From Hydrangea macrophylla (taxonomy: Eukaryota > Streptophyta > Magnoliopsida > Cornales > Hydrangeaceae), in contig CM066982.1 of the NCBI GenBank assembly GCA_033977485.1, positions 12,949,218 through 13,013,217 of the forward strand: 64,000 bases of DNA, in the 5' to 3' direction. Under the pieces are notes generated by a model, which did not search any database, was not told the origin of the DNA, and worked only from the letters and a program-made list of their open reading frames with translations. Of the stretch, positions 33,425-46,301 are shown one piece after another. The translations under genes were made by a program, and so were the position numbers. Positions within the stretch are counted from its first letter, which is position 1, and each line of letters opens with the position of its first letter.

Positions 33425-34050
33425 CCATGGCAACTGGAGATAGTTCGCTTGGCGAGATGCGAATGGCAATAAAAATGTGCGATGGCAAGAAGAATTTTTG
33501 CATATGGCAAGTGCGTATGAATGATGCATTGTGCGGTGAAGATAACAAGCCATAAGGGATGATCGATAAGATGTGGAAGAGAAATAACTCTAAAGCCGTT
33601 AGCATCATGCAACTGAGTTTGATGGAAGATGTGGTGTACGACGTCATAGAGAGATCTCAGCAAAAGCTTTGTGGGAAAAAGGTTGAGGATCTCTATTTAG
33701 GGAAGAACTTCACCAATTGTGTTATGTTGAAGCAAGAGTTTTACTCCTTTAGGTGAAAAAATGAGTTGATCTTCAAGCCCATATAAGTGAGTAACAAGGT
33801 ATTGTGCGAGTTATCCAATGTTGGTTTCAAACTAGATGACGAAGACAAAATTATCATTCTCTTTACGTCAAAAAAATCTACCCATAATCATTGTTCAATA
33901 GATTTTTGTATGGGAGAGATACCATAATGGTGGAACAGGTGAAGAAAGCTCTATTCTTCAGCTAGAAGATGAATAACAAAGAGGGAAAGTCAGAAGATGC
34001 ACAAGCACTTGTTACACAAGAGAAACAATCATATAATTCAAAAAAAGCAA
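33425..34050 (+). pseudogene. Ty1/copia gag remnant
   Basis: Translating across stops and frameshifts gives typical copia gag fragments: ICIWQVRMNDAL near 33500, SIMQLSLMEDVVYDV near 33600 and GKKVEDLYLGKNFTN near 33675. At least three stops or frameshifts interrupt it. No zinc knuckle, protease or pol is seen; the rest of the element is lost. Confidence 0.7.
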
Positions 34051-34282
34051 AACTAAAAATTCAGAATTTAGATGTAAATTGCTTCTCCCAAAAAAAATGA
34101 GAGGAAACAAAATGCAAAATTGTTCCTAAGATTGTTGAAATAAATGTTAGGTTGGCACTTGTTGTTACAATCACGCAATTCCTCTGGCACCGGTATCGAC
34201 CTCCTAGAGGAAGATTTATCAAAATCAAAATCAGTTTGTAAATAAATACCCCAACATATACCTCGCGACTCTGATACCCCAC

Positions 34283-34322
34283 GTGCGCGCGCGCACACAC
34301 ACACACACACAATCATACACTG

Positions 34323-34365
<43 letters not shown>
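34283..34365. repeat. (CG)(CA)n and (GA)n microsatellites
   Basis: GC/AC run 34283-34311 and GA run 34325-34365. Confidence 0.9.
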
Positions 34366-34366
<1 letters not shown>

Positions 34367-34439
34367 CACACCTTTTTTTTAGGGAAGATAGAGACGAGGC
34401 AGAGGGAAACGAGAGTCTGAGAGTGTTTTAGAGGGAAAT

Positions 34440-34987
34440 TTTAATTTTGGGTAAATTTTGGGGGAGGGCATTATGTGAACTGAATCTTGTTTTAGCAAGG
34501 GCTTTTTTTTTTCTTTAGCCCAAACCAGGGTTTAGCAAGGAAACCATTTCCTTGCAAAAGGTATTTTTCTCAAATTTTTTATTTTACTCATAATTTTAAG
34601 CAAGGACAAAATGTTTCCTTGCTAAAACCCATCTTTAGCAAGGAACAATAGTTTTCTGGCTAAAATTACATTTTAACGAGGAAACCATTTCCTTGCTAAA
34701 ACATGCTTTTAGCAAGGAATTGAATTTTCCTTGCCAAAACAATCATTTTGGTAAGGAATTTGATATTTCATCCCCAAATAATTTATTATAGGCAATGAAA
34801 ATGACAATTTTTTTTCCAAATACATCACTTTTGGCAAGGAAATGTGACATTTGTCACCAAAAGTGTATGTCTTTCAGGCTTTTGGCAATAAAATAAAATT
34901 TCCTTGCTAATACTATACTTTTAGCAAGAAAGTTTATCCTTCCTTGCCATGATTCGTTGCTAAAACACATATTTGTTGTATAGTAAA
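34440..34987. mobile_element. Decayed CACTA-like subterminal repeat array
   Basis: About fifteen copies of TTAGCAAGGAA or its reverse TTCCTTGCTAAA in alternating orientation, 20-40 bp apart, ending at TTTGTTGTATAGTAAAG, which resembles a CACTA terminus (TTTGTTGTAGTG) with mutations. No transposase. The left terminus is not clear. Confidence 0.6.
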
Positions 34988-35508
34988 GTTTATAAATAAA
35001 TCTAATTATTATATAATTATGACATCACGGTTGGATTCTGGTTCACCTAACGGTTGAATCGATAACTCGTGACCCGGTCATTTTTCCCGTTTGATGAACA
35101 GTCTAGTTTTCAAAACGTTGCATATGTGTGTATGTGTGTGTGTTCATCACGAATATAGAGCAAATTCTCTCCTATTCTTGAACTAAAATGGGCACCCCTT
35201 TGCCTATGCAATTCATGTGAGAGAATTTCAGACCCTAACCATTATAATCTGTTCACTTTTATATGTAAGACAAATCTTGTTAAAATCTGTAGTCACAGGC
35301 TCCATCCAACACTACAATGTTTAAATCTTGTGAAAAAACTATGCGACCTCCAATGGATGTCCTGATTTCAACCCAAAATTCTTTAAAAAAAAACTCATTG
35401 GTTGATTTCATAAGTTCTTGGAAAAGCTTTGGTGAAACTCAAAGTTAGGTTCTCCTCTTTTGTGCTTTTCTTTTGTGTTCCCGAAATTGCAAATTAAATC
35501 AGGGGCTA
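34988..35508. other. Intergenic, no gene seen
   Basis: Nothing recognised. The sequence is interrupted by the elements at 35514 and 37209 and appears to resume at 45842. Confidence 0.45.
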
Positions 35509-35513
35509 AACAA

Positions 35514-37189
35514 TGATAAGATCTTTGTTTAATTATTTAATCTTAGTTTTCTTAATTGTATTTGTCTTAGTTTCCTTTTCTGTTTGCAGTAATTAAGGAG
35601 ATTATTATACTCCTCTTTCCTTTTTGTTTTAGTCTATCTCCTATACGAAGATATAGATGTCGTATGGAAAATAAGAAGAAATAACAACTATATTGCTGTT
35701 AGGCTTTAATTGGAGGTCTGATCCCCTCAAAGAGATCATCTTCTTCTCCAATTTCTTTTTCTATTCTTGTAGATAGGACATGATACTATCATTTGGTATC
35801 AAAGCATGACAAGATCCAACACAGAACACAATGAACAACTCAATTAGCATGGTGTTTTGCTGTAGAAACATGGAGAAAACATTGAGAAACTTCAAGCGGA
35901 TGTGTCTGACATCAACAAGAAACTTGAAATGTTTCGTGGTATGCTCTCTTACCCAGTCAAGGACCAAATGGGTTCCACATCAACCATGTCTGGTTCTGTT
36001 CCTATGGATCCAACAACACCTTGTCATTATAATAATCAAGAAGATCTTGAAAAGGGACAACAAATCCTTCTACTTACCGTGACGCACCCAACGGTTGCTT
36101 CCACGGAGGGTTTGGGTTGGATCAAGACCAATTTTAAGAATGAAAATAGATTTCCTAGATGGGAAGAAGGAAACCCAATGAGTTGGATCTTACGCGCTGA
36201 ACGTTATTTCTAATTCCATCAGACACCGAACAATACGAAGGTAGAAATTGCTTTAATCAACCTTGACGGTTAAGCCATCCATTGGTATGACAGGGTTGAA
36301 TCCAATAGCGGTGTTCCTATGTGGCCAAAATTTGTGGAAGGTTAGTTGGTTCATTTTGGCACCTCGAGATTTGATAACATGCACGGTGATCTGTTTAAAA
36401 TTAAACAAACCACAACTGTCCTGGAATACCAAAGCTGGTTTGAATGTCTTTTAAATCGAGCCAGAGTTGATCAGAACATCAGTTGGTCTAGACTTTTGTG
36501 GAAGGGTTGTAACCTAAAATTCAAAGAGAAGTTAAGGCACGTCGACCCCGTACAATGACAGCAGGAATCTCGTTCGCGCATTTAAAGGAAGAGTGAATAG
36601 CATATGACAATAGGCGTACCACTAAATTTTCTTGCCTAAACCAGATGAGTTTCCTACTGACAAGCCAATTCAAGCGGTAGCTTCAAATCGTGACACACAC
36701 CCAAGACGACTAACTGATCACGAGTTAAGGGAGTAGAAAACAAAGGGATTTTGCTGGTAGTGTGACGAAAAGTGGCATAAGGAGCATACCTATAAGCAAA
36801 AGAGGCTACTGATGATTGAACCTGTTGGAGACACATTGATACCAATCGAAGATTCAATACCTTTCTCCACTTCATTAAAACTCAACCTTGAGGTATTTTA
36901 AAGGGGTGGGATGATAAGATCATTATTTAATTATTTAATCTTAGTTTCCTTACTTGCATTAGTCTTACTTTCCTTTTCTGTTTGCAGCAATTAATTAGAT
37001 TATTATGCTCCTCTTTCCTTTTTATTTTAGTCTATCTCCTATTCGAAGATATAGATATCGTATGGAAAATAAGAAGAAATAACAAGTATGTTGCTATTAT
37101 GCTTTAATTGGAGGTCTGATCCCCTCGAAGAGATCATCTTCTTCTCAATTTTCTATTTATATTCTTGTAGATCGGACGTGATCCTATCA
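35514..37189 (+). mobile_element. Small gag-only LTR retrotransposon (TR-GAG type)
   Basis: 1,676 bp with 278-bp LTRs (35514-35791, 36912-37189), both TGATAAGATC ... CTATCA, and the perfect duplication AACAA (35509-35513, 37190-37194). The LTRs differ at roughly 9% of sites by eye, so it is old. A tRNA-Met primer site TGGTATCAAAGC is at 35794 and a purine tract AAAGGGGTGGGA ends at 36911. Only a decayed gag lies between. Confidence 0.92.
35800..36900 (+). pseudogene. Ty3/gypsy-type gag remnant of the TR-GAG element
   Basis: Broken across frames, but recognisable: RFPRWEEGNPMSWILRAERYF near 36150-36212, a VEIALINLDG block, LVHFGTSRFDNMHGDL near 36350, and a zinc-knuckle-like FCW-CDEKWHKEHTYKQKRL near 36745-36800, with several stops and frameshifts. 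No protease or pol. In full relatives this gag is part of a Ty3/gypsy polyprotein. Confidence 0.75.
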
Positions 37190-38504
37190 AACAATTGGGG
37201 TTTGGGTTTGTAGCACCCTCAATTTCCCCCCGAAAATTCCACGTAGGAAATTAGAAGTAGTGATGTCAACTTGGAAATGGTTATAGAAGATCCATTAGGA
37301 TAATCTTAATTAGGAACTGTCTATAAGATCCTTTGGTTATCGTCTTAACAACGATGACATATTGTTTATAGCCTAATACTTATCAGATTAGTCGTAACCT
37401 CAACGTTCTAGTTCAATTTTAGAACCCATAATCAGACTTACAACTAGGATGCGTACACAGCCCCGTACACATCCATTTTTCAATCTCACTTATATTTCAC
37501 AGTAGTACATGTTAATCGAGACACTGACACTCACCCTTAGGCACAAACCGAAAGTGGGGCCTATACTATCAAATGACAGTCATATGGACCCTACCCCAAA
37601 TCTACCCTTGGAAATACACACACAAAAACACATACACATTGGTGTACCTTACACTTTTGACACAACCCTCCTCCATCTCTCTATATAAACACACCATAAC
37701 CCCTTATATCTTAGCTGCTGCCCATAACACACTCACACATACACATAATGTTGTATAGAGAGAGAGCAACACAAGAGTTAAAAGAAAGAAAAGAGAGAAG
37801 AATAGGGAACACATACATACCAACATACACACAACCACTCCCCTCTCTCTACATTTTCCCTTCTGTCCCACTCTAATAACACCATCACCCACACATAGAA
37901 GAAGAAAGACGAAGAAGTAAAATATAGAAGAGAGAGAAAGAGGAAGGTTGGAGAAGAAGAAGGAAAAAGAAGATCACAGACTTACCAGAGGTAACCCATC
38001 TCTCCACACCCTCTACATGTCATCTAGGCATCCCCAGACCTACATGCATGTGGCCCAAACAGAACCTTAAGATCTGGACATGCTTTGATCATCCATTAAA
38101 TCTCAAGCTTGTGCTTGATTGTTGAACTCTCACCAATACCCATAAAATCTATACCAATCTGATCCTCTTGAACCCTAAGAGACCCCCTTGTGAGCAGCTT
38201 TTGATTTGGATGACATTTAGTAGAACATGCAGACCATTATTCTTGATTTTACATAAAAGAATAATCCATTGGTAGGAACCCTTAACGAACGAACTAGGAC
38301 CCCAGCTCATAGTATGTGATAGAGGAGAGGGAGATAATCATTTTGGCATTGATTTGCAGGATTTCAATGGAGAGGTGATGAAGTCATGGCCCTTTAAAGT
38401 TTTCTGGTGAGTTTGCATTGTCTTGCCGAAGCTAATGAAGAAGACGACGAGTTTTTGGGTTATAACAAACGAGTGCGGGTCGGGCTGGGATGTGTGTATA
38501 GGTG

Positions 38505-41429
38505 TGTGGATACTACATTTTCTCTTTACCCACAGTTTTTCTAAGAATCTTTTTCAATTTCAAAACTCAAAACACAAGTCGCCACTTAATTTTTAAAAGG
38601 AAAATTAAGAAACTATTTTAAAGAAAACTGATATTTTAATAAACTAGAGATTTCTAGATCTGGGGATTATGAAATGAGACGGGAAGGAGCCCGGCGGACT
38701 AAAACACCTGCTCTCATCCTATCTCGTGATAGGCCTCTATTCAACATCCTTTTAATCAAATTATTAATCTAAATGCGCCCTCAACTAATACATAGATATA
38801 GATATATATTTCAAAAGCATGTCCAAAGGGTGTAAAATTGCTAATGGTGAAAATATCATTCAAAACCACTTAGTTCAATTAGCAAGCGATATGATATATG
38901 ATAAGGAACAAAGGAACTTACCCGGGATCCAGCCGCGAATATTAAACATGAGATGCATACAAAAGTAAAAAACCTAATAAAATGGTCTCTAATCACACAT
39001 ATACACATAAGGCAAGACCTAATTCTACGGTGTCCTGCATGAGGTCGAAAAAAAATCAATAAAATCAAGAAATAATTAAATTAGAGAAGGGTTGAGAAAT
39101 CATACCTCAATAGCGCTACAAAACAAAGAGTTAGTCCACATGATTTACAACATATAATATCAAAGCCTAAATTCTTACTTAAGTCTATCAAGCATGGAGA
39201 GAATTAACATAACCATGAATTCCTTTTAATTAGTTGGAGATACAACACTTCCATAGATATACAAGTCTCAACTAGGAGCCAATATAATGTCTATATGGGA
39301 ATGATATAATCCCAACTTAATCATAAGGAACCCATAGTTAAGTTCAACTAAATGCAACTTTAACTTAGTGCAACATGAATCTTGTTTACAAGTATCAACA
39401 CACATGGATGAATACATGAATATGAGCATGGGTAAGTTATGAACTTGTTCATTGGTTTGGATCATTTAACCTCTCGATTTAAGTTTAGCTAATCATTATT
39501 GAGGTATGGTTTAAGCCTTAGATCATGGAAAGATCATGAACCATTATTTACAAGATTTTTCAAATCTGTCACAACATTATGAAAATTACAGAGAGCAGAC
39601 CAAAACTTCAAAAATTGGAAAAGCATGGTTCCCATTGTTTGATGTCAATGAATTTTGGACATAAGATGCCTCTGTGAGTCTAGTTTCCAACCCAAAAAGA
39701 AGAATCGAAGATCAACGGTTTAATCACTGGGAATTGGACAAATACTAGACATCACTCAGAATCTTACAACTCTCTGTCCAGAGTTTTTGTAAGATTTTTT
39801 AAAAATAGTACAAAAATTGGAAACACTTTGATCTTTTTAGAGTATCTTATTAACACATTGAACTTCACATAAAAAATTATTTGGAGTCAAGAATGCTTGG
39901 TTAGGGCTTTGATTTACTCATTTCAAAAAGGTGCCACTATTCTGAAATTCTGGACAGATTATAGTTACTCTACAAAACTCATGACCAAACTACTTTAAAC
40001 ATGAAATCTCATTAAAATAAAAATCACAGTGGTAAAACTTTGTGTTATTGACACTCTCCAATTGGTTTCGTTCAATTCCAACGGTTCGTTATTTAACTCA
40101 AAATCTTTGATCAAAAGTGGTTAACGAACTCATTGCACCTTTGTCAAATCCCCCCTTTTATTTGTTAACTTTAGCTATCAAGCCATCAAGTTTGGCTTAA
40201 CCTAAATTACTTCTCCTCCCATTTGATGGTCATTAGAGACAAAGGACACTCATACTTATAGACCTCAATGAAGTATGAAGGAACTTCATGAAATCCCAAA
40301 ATAATGAACCTAAACCATGGAGGTAGGTTTAGATTCATTGACCAAACATACTAATATCAACCTTAATCCCCTTGTAAAGCATGAGCTTACAAGGAAACTA
40401 AGGGATTTCAATAGATTCAAGTAAGACATTGAAAGTTTTATGAATTCTAAGAGATGATTATAATCAAAAAGAAAAAGAAAAAGAAACCAAGACTCAAGTA
40501 ATATCTAAGTTAACCTCATGATTTATTTAACCTTAAACCTAAGGTCATTTTGATCCAAATCAATGAATTAGATGTTCAATCATAACATTGGTATGTGCAA
40601 AGGACCCTAAAGAGTCCTATATATTGTGATTGAACTTTGAATTGGAGACTAATTAACTTAGAGGTTACATCCAACTATACTCAACTTCTTGGTTGTTTTA
40701 GGATTTTTCTAAGGTTAATCAAGCTCTTCTTCTAGCTCTTCCTTCTAAAACTTGCTTCTTATTGTGTTTAGAAAATTTTAAGAGGAGTTTAAAAACAAGG
40801 AGAATCAAGATAAGGTCCTAAGATTCAAAAATTGCAAGCCCCTTGTAATGGGATATTCATCCCCTTTTATAGGAAAATTTTGAAGGGGTATTTTAGTATT
40901 TTCAGGGGCAAAACCCTAATTTTGAATGTCCTTTCGAAGGTACAAAACGTACTATTGCAAAGCTGGCAGCCACAAAAATGCAGCACTCAACGGAGATGGA
41001 AGCGGCACTCAATGAATGCCAGAACGACACTCACTGAATGCCGGCGCGACATTCACTGAATGTCGATATGGCACTCAATAAATGTTGCGGACAACTCCGT
41101 GGACTGCCATCTTTTCTGGAATTCTAATTTTAGCGGCAGTTGATATGTTTTCGCGTCTATCAGTAACTGCCGTTGCGGCACTTTTTGACTGCCGTACGGC
41201 AATCAGAGAGTGCCGCAGTGGCAACTCGTGACTGTCGCAACAGTGGCCATATATCATTTTCTTTTATTCTCCTTTTTTCTTCTTTCTTTCTTTATGTTTG
41301 AATTACAGAACCTTTTCGAAGAGCTTGAATCAACTTTGGAAGTCCTAGATAAGTCGAACATTGTCATCATCGGATCTAGAGGTAACACTCCCCTTAATCC
41401 GACGTTCGATCAAAATCGGAGTGTCTACA
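38505..41429 (-). mobile_element. Solo LTR nested in family-A LTR (2,925 bp)
   Basis: TGTGGATACTAC ... GTGTCTACA with the perfect 5-bp duplication AGGTG (38500-38504, 41430-41434). On the minus strand it starts TGTAGACACTCC and ends near an AGTGGCGACTT block, an arrangement I associate with long Ty3/gypsy LTRs. Palindrome clusters lie at 40980-41095 and 41155-41235. Confidence 0.82.
40980..41235. repeat. GGCACTCA-TGAATGCC palindrome cluster
   Basis: Four units of the type GGCACTCAATGAATGCC between 41009 and 41087, then a second group at 41168-41235 with TGCCGTACGGCA and GTTGCGGCAC/GTGCCGCAG words. Each unit is a near-perfect palindrome of 14-17 bp. Confidence 0.8.
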
Positions 41430-42018
41430 AGGTGGGTATGGATAGATGGTTGGGTTATAATAACCCATGGGCCTTCTTAGGTTGAACGGCGTCGCTTTGA
41501 CGCCTCAGGTCAGGTCGTAGCTTCGGGTCGGATATGGGTGGGTCGCGTTGTGTGTTAGTGGGTCAGGTTCAGATATAGGTTTGAGTTTTATTGAGTCTGT
41601 ACATGGGTAGTTCATTTTAAGTCGGTTCGGGTTGTCTCGCCGGGTTTTGAATATTATTATAATTAATATTATCACTTACTAAATATTTTAAATGGTTTTT
41701 AATTAGTATTAATGGTTTTAAATGTGATATATATGCTTTTAAATCTTGGAATATTATTATATAGTATCCCCTATATTATGGGAATAGTTACATTAATATA
41801 ATAATATAATTATTATTTATCTAGTATTATATGAGTATTAAATATTGGTTTTAACTGGTATTTAAATAGATATTAAATACCTATGCTCTTTATTAAATTT
41901 TGGAAAATTAGGCTTATGTCCCTAGGGCTATTTTCTTATGTTGTATAAATTTTAAAGTCATAATACTATAGTTTAGTATTTTTAATAATTAATAAGGTGC
42001 TATTTCCACAATATTATA

Positions 42019-42290
42019 CTCCCTTCGTCCTATATTAAAAGTCTTTGATTCCATTTTTTCAAGTCCCATTTCAAGAGTCCTTTTTGAAAAGTCAATATAC
42101 TTTAATACACATTTTCCAAATTTGCCCTTGATTATATACAATTACTCCCTCTATTTCTTTGACATGACACTAGAATTTTGAAATTCAAAAAGGGACAATA
42201 TTGGAAAGTTGAAAATTTCACCATAAATAATGATGTCCCCTTAAATAGTTGGAATTCCCAAAAGAGACTCTAAATATGGGACAGAGGGAT
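42019..42290. mobile_element. Stowaway-like (Tc1/mariner) MITE
   Basis: 272 bp: CTCCCTTCGTCCTATATT ... AATATGGGACAGAGGGAT, flanked by TA. The CTCCCT(C)CGTCC terminus and TA target are Stowaway hallmarks. An internal CTCCCTCTATTTCTTTGAC near 42147 may be a terminus of a second nested copy. Confidence 0.78.
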
Positions 42291-43086
42291 TATTTATTAA
42301 AAATACAAAACGAGCTCTCGAAATTATGAGAAAAATACCAATAGTGTATTTTAATGTACATTATTTATTAAAAAATATCTCCAAGTGCTGATTCCTTAGT
42401 TTGTGTATATTTATGTATTTAAATCCCCTTTTTGAGTATTTTTTGATATTTATTATCTTCAATAATTCATATTAAATAAACTATAGCTCTGATTATTACG
42501 CGGTCATTTCTCAGAGTATCAGAATAATTTCTAGAACATTTCCCTTAAGCTTCGTGACTTTTCAATTAATAAAGCCTATCTTTAAGGCCCGCGTTTGTGT
42601 AGAAAGCCCTGCCTTTTACCTCGAAACTTGTGACGGACTCCGATTTGAGTCTAGTCAATGTCATTGGATTTAGAATGACACGTACATCATTACCTTGAGG
42701 TCTATACCCTCATTTGATTAAATTATCATTATGCCCTGTAGTTTGTAATTGAGCTTTATCTTTGTTCTTCTGTTATACGTTGTAGGATTGGGACCTAACT
42801 ACATTTTCAAGAGTTCCGAGCTTATTATATTATTGAGGAGAGTTTTCTAACCTCACTCTAATCCTAATATGATTCCATAGAGATAATATATAAGTTATGA
42901 GTATGATGTATTGTGTAGATACAATGTTGATATTGATGCTATATGTAAGTATTGCTATATGAATTATGTTATGGTAGTACTATCGTATATATGAGAATGT
43001 AAAGGGTTTCATTTGTATGTTCTGTTGGTATCAAATCCATGAATTATATGTTATGTCTTCGTTATTATGATGCATAATGAATATAT

Positions 43087-44591
43087 TGTTGGAAAAAAAT
43101 ACGGTTTAAGTTCTAAGTTTAAACGCGCAGCGGAAAAATCAAGTTATTAAACTTAATTGGCATGCCCGGATCTACTACCCATCAACTCTATAGATGCGCA
43201 CAAGAGGAGACAAGAATTATACCTTACTGTCTTGAACCCAATTCTAAAATCTCTGACTTCCAGCAGCCTCCACTAGATGGTCTTCACTCTTATGACTCCT
43301 ATGGATGCTCGCAGGAAGGGCTAGGGTTGGTGGGAACCCTAATGGAGAGGATACAGAAGGTTTTGGGGCTCTAAAATAGTTTCTGCAGCTTCTGACGTTC
43401 AAAACGACGAACAACCTATTTTTTAGAACGCAGCTGCCCTATTTATAGATTCCCAGAACCGACCTAGCTCTCGAGCGATCGAAGTGGATTCGATCGATCG
43501 AACATTCGATCGATCGAACCATCTTCAATCGATCGAACCTGTCTAGACTTCAATCGATCGAGACAACTTCGATCGATCGAACCTGTCTTGACATCATCCT
43601 CATTTGCCTTTCCAAGCATCCTAGCGGAGCTAAGAATGGGACCTCCTAGGCTCTTTATTGTTGGCTCAGATCAGTTGATTAACTCCCATGACCAAACTCT
43701 TTGATCAACAAATTAATCGACTGATCAGTTAACGTTTACTCCACTATAAAACGATAACTAAACTCCAACGCAAAAGAACATATCCGAAGCGATAACTAGA
43801 CTTGTATGTTGTACTAATGTCCCTCTACCGTCAGCATTCGCAATCATATTCAGGTAGTCGGATAAACAGTTATTGTCAACCTGAATCATGATTACTTCTT
43901 ATAATCCTTGAGTCCCATTCACCTCTCATGATTACCAAACATGTTGATAACTCTTATCAACAAGACTACAGTACTCAGTAATCGACTTGGTGACATTCTC
44001 AAGGTAATGCTTACTCTGAAATAGAGGGTAGATTCTGTCTTGACAATATATGTTCACAACCATATGAATATGACATACCCAAGATACCCAGGTGTTGATC
44101 TTCTATAGACCTCACTGATTGGTAAGTCAAAGCAGTCATATCCACAGTCTGTGTTCATAATCGTCTCAAGATTGAGAACACGTACCTTACACAAGTTATG
44201 ATTTCCTATCGACTGATTGACAGCCTTGAGCGTCAATAGGAAACTCAGGTCCGTCAATGCACTATAAGCACTAGCATATTAACTAAGAGTTACACTCTAG
44301 TGATTTGAGATTGATCACTCCATCCAATGGTAGTTAATCATGCTACAGTGTAAACCTGATGAGATATCCTAGTCTCAACATCCACTGTGACATGTTCTAA
44401 GTAACAAAGAATAGCAATTCGTATCTCACTTGTATGTATCTCATACATACATGAATTACTTACTATGATACTTAAGGATAACAATCATCTCATGAAAGAA
44501 ACATACATAAAAAAATGTAAAGCTGATATCCATATATTAAAATGTCAATGTCTCCTATATAAAGTAATGGTTTGAGGGCACAAACCCAACA
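43087..44591 (-). mobile_element. Solo Ty1/copia LTR nested in family-A LTR (1,505 bp)
   Basis: TGTTGG ... CCAACA with the 5-bp duplication TATAT (43082-43086, 44592-44596). On the minus strand it begins TGTTGGGTTTGTGCCC, similar to long copia LTRs of the Angela type. A TCGATCGA palindrome cluster is at 43450-43590. No internal domain. Confidence 0.83.
43450..43590. repeat. TTCGATCGATCGAA palindrome cluster
   Basis: Six copies of (T/C)(T/A)CGATCGATCGA(A/G), spaced 10-25 bp, from 43468 to 43583. The core ATCGATCGAT-type word is a perfect palindrome. Confidence 0.92.
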
Positions 44592-44814
44592 TATATAACG
44601 TTGATTGTAATCGGAACGAAAAAAGTATATATATGAGTAATCGGTAGTGGACACGTGCATTTCACGACATGTGTCAACATGCATTTTATGGAAGCTAGAA
44701 GTGATTGATGATGAATGTGAACGAGAAAGGGATATGAATATTGAATTCGTTGGATCAATAATTGACGAGTCAGGTGCACACGAACGGTTAGGGTTCCTAG
44801 TGCGCTTCTCACCG

Positions 44815-45035
44815 TTGTAGACGTTCGGTGATGCGCATACATGGTTGAAGACATTCGGTTCATGCTCTAATATACTTCTCAACCCTGTAGACGACCAGTG
44901 AGAGTGTACACATCGTTGAAGACGTTCGATGTGCCGATTACATTGTTTATAAATAGAATGTGCCGTGTAGACGACCAACAAACTATCAAGGGATAAGTTG
45001 ATTATAGGACCCACTGTGTATACGACCAGTATGGC
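44815..45035 (+). repeat. Degenerate repeat array in family-A LTR (second copy)
   Basis: Words of the type TGTAGACGACCAGTG and TGAAGACGTTCG recur about six times. The array is in the position of the GCTATAGGGCC array of the other family-A LTR but is unrelated in sequence. Confidence 0.65.
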
Positions 45036-45841
45036 CTACCTTATGTGTTATGATGAGAAAGATAAAGTGATGAGAAAGAGAAAGTGATGAGATTGAGTTG
45101 ATGAGTGGGATGTTTGGTTTTGGAAAGTATTGTGAGTTCATTGTTCAAGTCGTGGATTCAACATCCCGACGCTAGGTAGATTGCATTGGTCATGCATTTT
45201 CACACACGAGCATGCTATGAAATAAGAACGGGATAATGTAAAGAAAAAGTATTATATAATGTTCTATCGAAATATGTTGATAACTGTCTACGTGTTTAGT
45301 TAAGACATTTGCTAGGCCTGTGAAAGAATGCGTCTTTTAATAAGAGACTAACCATATCTTAAGATATAGAACAATAATGTGAGTTGAGCAATGTTTGTGT
45401 TACTGATTATTGTGTGGTTGAGATTCTCTCTTAGCTTTGTTTCAAAGATGACGACATATTACTCCCTGTGCAATCCCATGTCCAGCTTGTTGTAGGTTTG
45501 CTTAGATAGTAAGGTGAGCTCAGGATGAAGTACAGAGGAGCTATGGAAGGATAGAGCCGTGACGGAGATTGGAGATAGTTGTTTTAGTATTTCAAGTCTA
45601 TGTAATAGTTTAGAATGACCTTTATGTATTAAGTTTAATGTTATTGTAACTTGTTTTATTTTCACTACTGTATTTATGTTTAGTTAGATTTATGTTTAGC
45701 AATTCCTCTATTTATTTTATCGTACGGAGTTAGACGGACAGAACAGTTATCCATCTAGTCACGTATCAACGGGTTCAAAATCAGAAAATTTTATTTTCCC
45801 TATTTTGCTACATCGGGTCGTGACAAGGCTGTTACAGGGTT

Positions 45842-46300
45842 ACCGGCAATAGAGGTGTCGGCGAGTTAGGTTTGGTTGAAGGTTGGGGGTTATTGGAAAA
45901 AAAGGGGTTTGGGCTCATCAATTCTCTCTTTTTGGAAGGTTCAACAATGGTGCTTTGATGGGTTTTTCAGAGAATGCACCCTAGAAAATATTAAAGAAAT
46001 AGTTTTCCTTATGGTTTTCTTTATCTAAATCCACAAGCCAAATGGTGTGTAAAAGATTTGAGTTTATTAAGATTATTGTTAGCACAATTATTAAACTAAT
46101 CCAGCTTTCAATTTTTTGAACCACTTTTAGTTTTCTTTTTATGAAAATAAAAACTGAAATTGAAAATCAAAATTTTTTTTTTTCATTTTTTTCCCGATTT
46201 TGTTGTCATTTAATTTATTATATATATAAAAAAATTTATTACCAAACAAGTTTTCACTATTGTTTTAAAAAAAAAAAAAAAAGAAAACAGAAATGCCCAA
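45842..46300. other. Intergenic, no gene seen
   Basis: G-rich at first (continuing the sequence left of 35514/37204), then AT-rich. Nothing recognised. Confidence 0.45.
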
Positions 46301-46301
46301 A

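Larger units (their letters stand above)
37209..45836 (+). mobile_element. Solo LTR, family A, with three nested insertions
   Basis: Starts TGTAGCACCC. GGGTT at 37204-37208 recurs at 45837-45841, giving an end at 45836 (CTGTTACA); the position homologous to the end of the copy at 19725 is GGGTCGTGACA at 45825, 11 bp earlier. Collinear blocks shared with 19725-23609 include AAAGAATAATCC, the GAAAATTATGAGAAAAATAC-type block, TGTCTAGAACAT-like and TTGAGTCTAGTCAATG. Removing the solo LTRs (38505, 43087), the MITE (42019) and their duplications leaves about 3,914 bp, against 3,885 bp in the other copy. TATA-like CTATATAAACAC at 37681 and donor-like GAG|GTAACC near 37990 mark the LTR promoter and leader. 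Confidence 0.82.

Noticed and set aside
35795..36215. A host gene for a short protein near 35900-36213
   Set aside because: It lies between two matching LTRs after a primer-binding site and reads as decayed gag.
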